Positions 56,801 to 64,000 of a DNA stretch of 64,000 nucleotides are shown here, piece after piece. The translations under genes and the position numbers were made by a program. The stretch's first letter is position 1. Each line of letters opens with the position of its first letter. This stretch comes from Telopea speciosissima. Its lineage: Eukaryota > Streptophyta > Magnoliopsida > Proteales > Proteaceae. The DNA is taken from positions 3,240,927-3,304,926 of the forward strand of contig NC_057925.1 in NCBI RefSeq assembly GCF_018873765.1, given 5' to 3'. The notes under the pieces are model-generated. The model was not told the origin of the DNA. It worked only from the letters and a program-made list of their open reading frames with translations, and did no database searches.

Positions 56801-59774
56801 TTTGTAACTTAATTTTCCATTGTACTAAATTTTTATAATTCACCAATATTCTTTTTAAACCATCAGGTTTGATATTGTATCAGTAACTTGTGTAAGAAAT
56901 TATGTCATCTACAATGCTACACCTGATGATCTCCTTTCCAAGGTGGTTGTGACTGTCACCTGGTTTAGTACTTCCCAGGAACCTAGGTGGTCTATCAACT
57001 AGCTCTGGAGATCACCAAGTTTCCAAGGTGATCTCCGAGGTGCTTAGGCGGCCATAATATGTCTATTACTAAGACACCGTAGCACTGACTGAGTGACTGG
57101 CCTTGATCACAATTGAAAAGTTGCGAGGTAGACACTGATTAGTGCCCAAATGTGGAAGTTTACCATGCTTTTGAATGTTGTCATAAATACTCCTATAGTA
57201 GGAAGAGAAAGGAAAGAGATCTGGTTGTGTAATCTGCATACATAATTTCTCTCACATGGTACTGTGGACTGTGGAGTTGTCAAAGTTCATAACACTTGCA
57301 GCAGGAAAATGAGGCTTTCTTTGCTAGGAATTCAATGGGTTATTCATGTTTCATATGTATAGGAGAACCACAGTGATTAATTGGTGATCATGTTACATCT
57401 GAAGCAATTATCACTTTCTTTTTCTTTTCCATTGATTATCATATCATTGGAGGAGGCAGAAAAGAAACAGATAATCTAAGAATTTGTTGGAATTTAGGCA
57501 TAAACTTGAAGATCTGCAATTGAGAAAAGATAATTTTCCACATTTCACATTGAGTAGATGTAGTTTCCTAGAAGGGCTGGTTCCAATCAATGTTGGGGAC
57601 AAGCAATTTGGAAGCTAATTGAAGAATATGGGTTGCAGTAAATTTTAAAGGAAGTTTATTTAGTACTTCTCATTGTTAATGATAGGTCAACCTTGATTCT
57701 GACAATAATCTTTTGAAAGTACTTGGTTAAAGAGTTGCTGTTTCACAAGGTTTTATGTCAGTTACCTTTATCTTTTATCGTTGTTCCTGTATAATCAATG
57801 CTAACATATGATTTTTTTTTCTTCCGATGCATGTGTAGACAGCTTTTTCTTTTGTTCATGTCATTCTCCTTAGCTGTGGAAGCACTTCATGCATTCATTC
57901 AAGATGAATCTGATCACAAGTAAGTTGTTTATGTTGACCTGCATGAGTATCCTGTTTATTGAAATATCTAACAAATTGATCACTTAAAACCCATGGCATT
58001 AATTAACCAAGCATGAAAACCACTAGAATAACTACTAAAATTGAAAACTCAGAATAAGCCCCTAAAACAGACCCAGTCATTGACACCTATCCCCCCCCCC
58101 CCCCTCTTAAAAAAAAAAGAGTCAGTGATCCCTTTCTTATTACTAATCTGGAAATAACTTGTGCATTCTTGACTCATTGTTGAGTTAATCATATAAACTT
58201 TGTAATGATGTCAAAATCATGACATTTCATTTGGTCATATGTCGACATGGGAAAAGTTGCATGGCAAGTTTGGCATTCATCTATTTAAGGATAATGCATA
58301 TCAAAAGAAGCATCTGCTGTAGTGGGCCTAAGAGAGAATAAGAGAAGAATAAAGAAAAGATAAGGCATCAATGGCTGTGAACAGCACCCGTGAACAGTAA
58401 ACAGTAACGTGAACAGTGATTTGAGAGAGAGAAAGAGAGACCTCCACTTTAAACATTCCTAAATTCCTAAACTTTCGAACCAAGGAATCTGAAAATAGAA
58501 ACTTTCTAGAATTTATGGAGTTTCTAAATCCAGATTGAGCAGTCCTTTAACAATATAGAAATATCCCAAATTAATAACTCAATATAGACCCAACCTAATC
58601 TAAATCTTCTACAAAACTGAAAATAGAAACTATTCCAAAACCGAAACAAATAAAATAATTAACCAAAAAAGACTTTCTAGACTAAATTAACTTACTTAAA
58701 AACACATGGGACCCACACAATCTTAGTTATATACTTAATCTCGTGTACCCCCTTAAATCCTAATTTTTGAGCTTATATTAGAGGCCCATTATGCTGATAA
58801 ACCCAAAATTTAAAGTCCCAAGGCCCTTATAATTGAACCATATGCCAAAAGGCCCAAAATAAAGTTTCCAAGGCCTAATTGGCTCGATTGGACACTCTTA
58901 ACTGCATCGAAGGAGGGATGGCCACTTTGTCATCCGTAGTTGTCATGGTGCCAAGGCAAGCCACCTTGACGCTAGGAGAGTGCCATATGTTAACATCCCA
59001 GGCCTTATTCCCAGGAATTTGTCATATTATGTGTAAATATACGCATAATGTGGAATTAAAAATGTTAATATACGCATACAGAAATTATAAGGTTAGAAGT
59101 GAGAAATGATTAAAATTTATAATATACGAGGGCAAGACAAGTTTTTGGTCTGGCTGCCTTGGCACATGAGGTTACTTGTCTCCTTGGACCCCACAGGGTA
59201 CCTGTCTTCTATACGTTGCGCCCCTTGACAGTTATGCTGTTACCCCTATTTCTTCCCTTTTTGTTGTTTCAAGGAGGCTCAATCCTCCATGACACAACTG
59301 GTCTTGCTGCATCCCTATTTGTTCGATGTATGCTTTAATTTTTTTCTCCCACATTTCGGGATGAGTGGCGAGCAATGGCACAACGGTTAAGCTGCGTTAT
59401 TGCAACCATCAGGTTGCGGATTCGAAACATGGAAACAACCTCTTTGCAAAGCGAGAGTAAGGCTGCGTACATTTGCCCCTCCCAGACCCTGCAGTAGCTG
59501 GAGCCTCTTGCACTGGGTCGCTCTTTTTTTTTTTTTAAATTTCTGACGAGTGCGAAGAGAATAATTAGTTGAAGGTTTATTGATATTTTTATACCATGTA
59601 TTGTTTATTGCACTTTCGTAATTCTTTCTTCTTATATTCTATATTTAATTTGTATTTTCATTTTCAAATGGACATCTTCTTCTAGGCATTATTTAATTAT
59701 CTCTGCGGTCACAAATTTATTGGTGAATCTTCTTGGCGTTTGGTTCTTCCGGAACTATGCCCGTATTAATCTTG
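53836..59774 (+). CDS. MTPC2: Zinc transporter, cation diffusion facilitator, MTP5/MTPC2-like (partial, 3' end outside window)
   Basis: A member of the cation diffusion facilitator (CDF) family. In Arabidopsis, MTP5 forms a heterodimer with MTP12 that moves zinc into the Golgi. Exons seen: 53836-54337, 54783-54891, 56184-56223, 57843-57919 and 59686-59774, 817 nt, 272 residues. The last boundary (CTTG|GTAAGT) is a donor, and the following exon is beyond 64000. Residues 1 to about 110 are a Ser/Phe-rich cytosolic tail (MENSRVSQDSFGAESDSRLP). Membrane helices follow: RLFMLISLNVAYSSAELFIG, AFHLTFGCGLLTFSLFAMAA, FLLFMSFSLAVEALHAFI and YLIISAVTNLLVNLLGVWFF. In helix 2, where active ZnT transporters have H-x3-D, this reads H175-L-T-F-G179, so the second metal ligand is missing. 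That is normal for this branch, thought to be the non-transporting partner. Start: the ATG at 53836 follows a stop-containing leader. Confidence 0.92.
55576..55932. mobile_element. Possible hAT-like MITE in MTPC2 intron 2
   Basis: The start 'tggtgtgtcaaaag' and the end '...cagttgatacccctatg' are imperfect inverted copies, and the interior has many 'ccgattaa' and 'gaccg' words. No target duplication was identified. Confidence 0.4.
56224..57842. other. MTPC2 intron 3
   Basis: A 1.6-kb AT-rich intron. Positions about 56930-57060 hold a G/C-richer stretch with repeated 'ggtgatctc' words that may be a repeat remnant. Nothing else is supported. Confidence 0.45.
58330..58914. repeat. Dispersed repeat (partner of 4974-5100)
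   Basis: The right 130 bp match 4974-5100. The left part carries repeated 'gtgaacagtaac' words, which also appear as their complement at 7791-7815 ('gttactgttcacgtgaac'). A retroelement end is possible. Confidence 0.45.
58935..59236. mobile_element. hAT-like MITE, CATAGTTGTCA family, member 4
   Basis: A 302-bp element with ends 'cgtagttgtcatggtgcc' and '...gccccttgacagttatg'. The 8-bp flanks ttgtcatc and ctgttacc match at 5 of 8, all differences being C/T. It lies in MTPC2 intron 4. Confidence 0.55.
59352..59552 (+). mobile_element. Au-type SINE in MTPC2 intron 4
   Basis: Body 59367 to about 59535: 'ggcacaacggttaagctgcg', a B-box 'gcggattcgaaac', 'aacaacctctttgcaaagcg', 'gtaaggctgcgtacatttgc' and 'gcactgggtcgc' followed by a T-run. 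A likely imperfect target duplication (atttcgggatgagtg before, atttctgacgagtg after) frames it. Confidence 0.8.
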
Positions 59775-60379
59775 GTAAGTCTTTTGCAAAGAGTATTTTT
59801 AGACAAACTTTACCAGAAAAGAAATTAAAAGAAACGGGAATTGTAGTTTTTTAGATGTTTTTCATTTTATCACAAGGATGAATCAATCCATTGTAATGGA
59901 TAATCATTCATATGCTTAATTTCTCAGTTTTGACAATAATCATGGAAAGTTTTTTTGGAATCTAGCATCTAAAAACTAAACATAGCACATGGCGGTGGCT
60001 ATTTATGTGGGATATTGGAGAGACATTTGAAGTAAACTTTTTAGTTTCTTGTTTATTCTTGAGCACCACAAGTACCAGTGCACTATTTGTGGTTGGTATG
60101 GTAATTGATTTGGGTTTCAGGAGATGCATTCCAGGTTTAATTAATACCGATGCTATTGACATAAATGTAAAATTGTACTTGCTAATTAGAAAAAGAATTT
60201 GGAGTGCAACCAAATTGGATATTTTTCAGTTATAGCCTTGTACAAGATGCTTCAAATGTGTGGTTATGCTTATCCACATTGAATCATATGGTATCAGTGG
60301 ATCCCCCAAATTCTTTCTTCACATGCTTAGCTCAATAGAAGGCTAACTTTTGGTAATCTCAATAGAAGAGGGCGGAGGT

Positions 60380-60720
60380 TTAGAAATATATGTAGGCTGT
60401 GTGCTCAAGGGAGGAGGACCAGGATACAATTCACTTGCATTCAAGGTGCATGTGTACCAATGAAGCTTGGAAAGAGTTGATGCCTGTGCTGGGGCTTAAT
60501 TTGATGTTTTCATTACCTTTACTTCCTCTTGTGCGAGAAAAAAAGGGGGGGGGGTTGAGGGCAGATGGAATGTTATGGCGAATGTCTCCTTCTGGGGATT
60601 GCTGGTTGGAAGGAGAGGAATGCAAATATGCAGAGGAGGAATCGGCGCTCAGAGAGGCCAAGAAAGCAAAGAAGATGGGATCTTTTTGGATATTTTCTAC
60701 TTTTCTGTCTTATAACTCAT
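60380..60720 (+). mobile_element. Possible L1-type LINE end fragment
   Basis: One plus frame reads ECLLLGIAGWKERNANMQRR, close to the 'W..WKERN.R.F' motif that ends plant L1 ORF2. Other frames give no better reading. It is short and isolated. Confidence 0.35.
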
Positions 60721-63137
60721 GGGTCCATGGTTCAAGAACTCGGTCAAAACTGGTAGTTTCGACCGAGATATCTCGGTTTTGCAAGAAACTGAGATGAAAC
60801 CAAGGGTTGAAACCACATGTTGCATGGTTTCAATGGGTTTCGCATGGTTTCGCCATTGTTTCGGCCATATTTGGTAATTTCGCAAGTTTCGACCTGAACA
60901 CCTATATAAATTCACTTATCCTCATCAAAACTTGAGGAAACTTGGCTTGAAACCAGGACAAACACCTATTTATGCCAAATATCATTCAAGTTAATGTTTT
61001 TATATTTAGTTAAGATATTATTCATAAATAAGCAAATACCCCCTATTTGAATTCAATATAATCAAATTCCAAGGATAAAAAGTCAACCCCCTAGTTCAAG
61101 AACAAAAACTGGATTTTCAGCCGTAGGTGCAATTTTTAACTTTTAAATATTGGGGTTTTTCTCAAATCTAAAAAGTTCATAAATTTTAATATGATAAAAT
61201 ATTGCTAAAACCAAAAGAGCGGTAAAGTATTCATTTGTTTTGATGTCTAAAAATTTATTTCCATTCAGAGATTTTAAACAGCATTTGCGCACACCAAATA
61301 AGGTTTGACTGGAACATAACTCCTTCAATATAAATCAGATTTAAGCAATCTTAGACTTGTTAGAAAGCTACCCAATAGTTTGATTCGTTCTTTAACTTGA
61401 ATTGGTTGGTGGGACCCAAAGTTGGCGTTGTATGAACTCCACTCAGGTTGAAGAGTGTATCAAACTATTGGGTTGAGGGTGAGCATACCTTTCAGGTTGT
61501 TCCTTCTTTATGGTTCAATTTGGAATTACGCTGCCCAGATTGCAAAAGTAATGTAGTCCTAGGTAGGGGTAATCCCACTAGGAGCTAGGGTAATGGGGTC
61601 ACGCACAAGGGCTGGTCGATTGGGTTAGGGTTCAGAAATCTTGGTCAAAACTAGGGTTAGGGTTGGACAATGGCAATGGGGTTTATGGGCTTTTAATGGC
61701 CGATTGGGTTCTTTTATGGCATATAAATAATAGGAGTTGGGAAGGTTTTAAAATTCTGCAATTCTGGACAGAATTGTGTTGCAGGTTTTGGGTTTTAATG
61801 GAGTGAAGGAATGGAGGGGATAGAGTGGGAGTTATGAGCTGGTTTTTGGATCGAGTGTAGGGAGAAGTGTGGGGGATGTATGCTGGAAGTTTGGCTTGAA
61901 ACTGATGGACAGATTTGAAGTTATGAAGGAGTCCTAGTTAAGGTAAGAGTTGCAGGTTTAATGGAGGTTGGGGTTTGATGGATGGAGGGGGGGTGTGGAT
62001 TAGGTCTAATGAAGGGGAATGGCTGGACAGAATAGAAGAAGGTTTGAAATCAAATTGCAGATTCAAACTTACTAGATTGCAGAGACAATGGCAGCAGCTT
62101 GATAACTTGAAGAAACCTCCCGATCTTCACGATGCAAGGAGTCACAAGAGTCCTCCCACCCTATCCACCTTGAGATCCACAAGGATATACACTTACAAAG
62201 AGCAGCAACAATGACAGCAAGCATAAAGCTAATTTTTATTAGTCAAATTTGTCTTCAATACTTGGTATAATATCCTGGAATAATAAGGGAGTTAATTTAA
62301 ACCTTTATCTGTTATGTAGACCCTATAGAAGTGACGGAAGGATGATCTGATTTCTGGGGAAGCCCTGAGAGCACTTTGGCCTTGAGATAACCAATCAGGA
62401 GTTAGTACTTTTACCTAAAATAATATTTTATTGACTTTTAGGGTGAAATAAGTCCGTATTTAGTCAAGGTTATTTCCCAAGAGCTATTTTGGAAGTTTTC
62501 CAAAAAGGGTAAAAATGTCTTTTTCAGGGTTTTCTAGAGAGAGACTAAAAAGGGTATTTTTGGAATTTTCATAATAAATAATTTAATAAGTAAATCAATA
62601 ATTAATTTAATAAATGTTCGCTATTTGAATAATAAGTTAATTTCTAATTAGTGCAACCAAACAGACCTTATCCTAATTTGGGCTAAACCTAAACCGGCTT
62701 AGTTCTAGTGTGAACGGGCCTAACATTTGTGGGCTTAATAAATTATTATTTCAACTTAATAAAATAATATTATTTTAAAGGATTTATGTTTGGACGATTT
62801 TTATAGACTATGTAAATTTGATTTGAGTTTTGGATTAGAGGAATAAGGTGATGTGGCAGTCTCCCATTGGTTGGAGACTTAGCACTAAGAGAATATTTTC
62901 TCTAAGGATAAGAGAAAATCTCCATGGAATAGAATCCTATCAAAATAAGGAAGTTAAGTTAGATTAAAACTATCAAATCTGATTTTTAATTAAAAACTCT
63001 AAGTTAAAGATTCCTTTTGAAATAATTTTAGTGGAGGAAAGCAAATTAGACTTGGAATAGAATTTTAGAAAGAATCATAAAAGGATTTGAATTATTAAAG
63101 AGTTTTAAATCATGAGAATGGAGCTCCCTTTTCCCCT

Positions 63138-63292
63138 AGCAAAAAACGTGAGAGAGAGAGAGAGAGAGAAAAATCGTGGAAGAGGAACAAGAAGAAAGGA
63201 AGAAAAAGAAAAAGGGAAGAAGGAAAAGAGAAAAAAGAAAAGAAGAAAGGAAGGAAAAGAGAGGAGGAAGAAGAGGAAGAAGAGAACGAGAA
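63138..63292. repeat. Purine-rich low-complexity tract
   Basis: About 150 bp almost purely A and G, starting with (GA)n. The Lys/Arg/Glu-rich open frame over it is a by-product of composition, not a gene. Confidence 0.85.
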
Positions 63293-64000
63293 AAGGATCA
63301 GAGTTATTGCCTCGCCTCTATTCTCGGACTTGTAGTTGCAGCGTGATTATCATCCTCCATTAGAGTACTTTCAAAGCTTCGTTAGGAAATCCGATTTGTG
63401 AAGCAAATGGTGAGTTGATTCTATCCCGTACAGATTGACCTTTCCCTATTTGAAAGACCATAACTCACTCAATACAGATCGAAATCGAGTGATTCCAACT
63501 CTGTTAGTCAATAGACACTAAAATCTACAAATTTTACAAAAATAGACGTCTTCCAATTCTGACTCTAAGTGGATCAAAAGTCAAGTTGAAGTTGAGTAAG
63601 GAATTCTGGAATTTTCAAATTTCAGGAGAAGTACACATTGATTAATTCGACAAATCGGTAAGTGCACTTTATGATTCCATGCTTGTAGTCTAAATTCATT
63701 TTCGATCATCTATTTGATTTATTCTCCAATGATCTACGCTTTACTTGATTTATTCCCCAATGATCTATGGTCTATTTGATTTGAACTCTAATGAAACTAT
63801 GTCTATTTCATTTGGTCTATGATGATCTATTCTATCAAAATACTGATCTTATGGTTTTATATGATATATCTTAAGCCAATCTATGATCTATTCTAATCGA
63901 AATCGGTTGATTTGGTGAGCCTATCTTTCGGTTATTTACTATAATGATTTTATATGGTGAATATCATGTCATGATTTAAATTCCTATAGCAATATTAGTA

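Larger units (their letters stand above)
59775..64000. other. MTPC2 intron 5 (continues past window), repeat-rich
   Basis: No exon encoding the next part of the transporter was found up to the right edge. Positions about 60380-60720 read in one frame GIAGWKERNANMQRR-like, reminiscent of the end of an L1 ORF2. 60720-60950 is a repeat with 'tttcgaccgagatatctcgg'. 63140-63290 is a purine-only (GA-rich) low-complexity run. 63400-63600 resembles LTR sequence. All of these are tentative. Confidence 0.4.

Noticed and set aside
63112..63363. Lys/Arg-rich 83-codon open frame
   Set aside because: It lies on a purine-only low-complexity tract; composition alone explains the open frame.

Overview
This is nuclear DNA of a flowering plant. 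The genes have many exons, GT-AG introns and plant-type products with plastid or mitochondrial leaders. The spaces between them, and the introns, are filled with plant repeats: Au-type SINEs, RTE- and L1-type LINEs, MULE- and hAT-type MITEs, and LTR fragments. The sequence does not show the species; the family resemblance is to eudicots or related woody angiosperms.

Four single-copy housekeeping genes can be reconstructed exon by exon. (1) On the minus strand, 2279-9550, quinolinate phosphoribosyltransferase (NAD synthesis): ten exons, 360 codons. (2) On the plus strand, 9927-18938, a bL25-type organellar ribosomal protein: three exons, 255 codons. It is divergent from QPT, with 376 bp between the start codons. 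(3) On the plus strand, 24655-30698, a NUDX23-type plastid Nudix hydrolase with a zinc ribbon: seven exons, 306 codons. (4) On the plus strand, from 53836 past the right edge, a Golgi-type zinc transporter subunit like metal tolerance protein C2/MTP5: five exons seen, 272 codons, C-terminus outside the window.

The 31-51 kb interval is accessory DNA. It holds decayed L1 and RTE LINEs (31.4-35.4 kb). A tandem array of LTRs separated by a nearly constant 54-bp internal segment follows (35.5-37.1 kb). Two intron-retaining eIF2-gamma pseudogene copies lie about 10 kb apart (37.3-42.0 and 47.7-48.4 kb). A 2.4-kb hAT-like element (44.1-46.5 kb) contains a 1.67-kb Pack-MULE-like element that has captured two exons of a Sel1/TPR-type gene, and a palindromic eIF2-gamma fragment lies at 47.2-47.9 kb.

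The four intact genes do not form a pathway. Their introns are long because they have absorbed repeats: bL25m intron 2 alone (6.9 kb) holds a SINE, an RTE LINE, a hAT MITE and a minisatellite. The most notable structures are the LTR/54-bp array, the nested Pack-MULE, a cluster of three long-TIR foldback elements at 20.4-21.6 kb, and the eIF2-gamma palindrome. All coordinates come from reading splice signals and repeats by eye; no searches were run.
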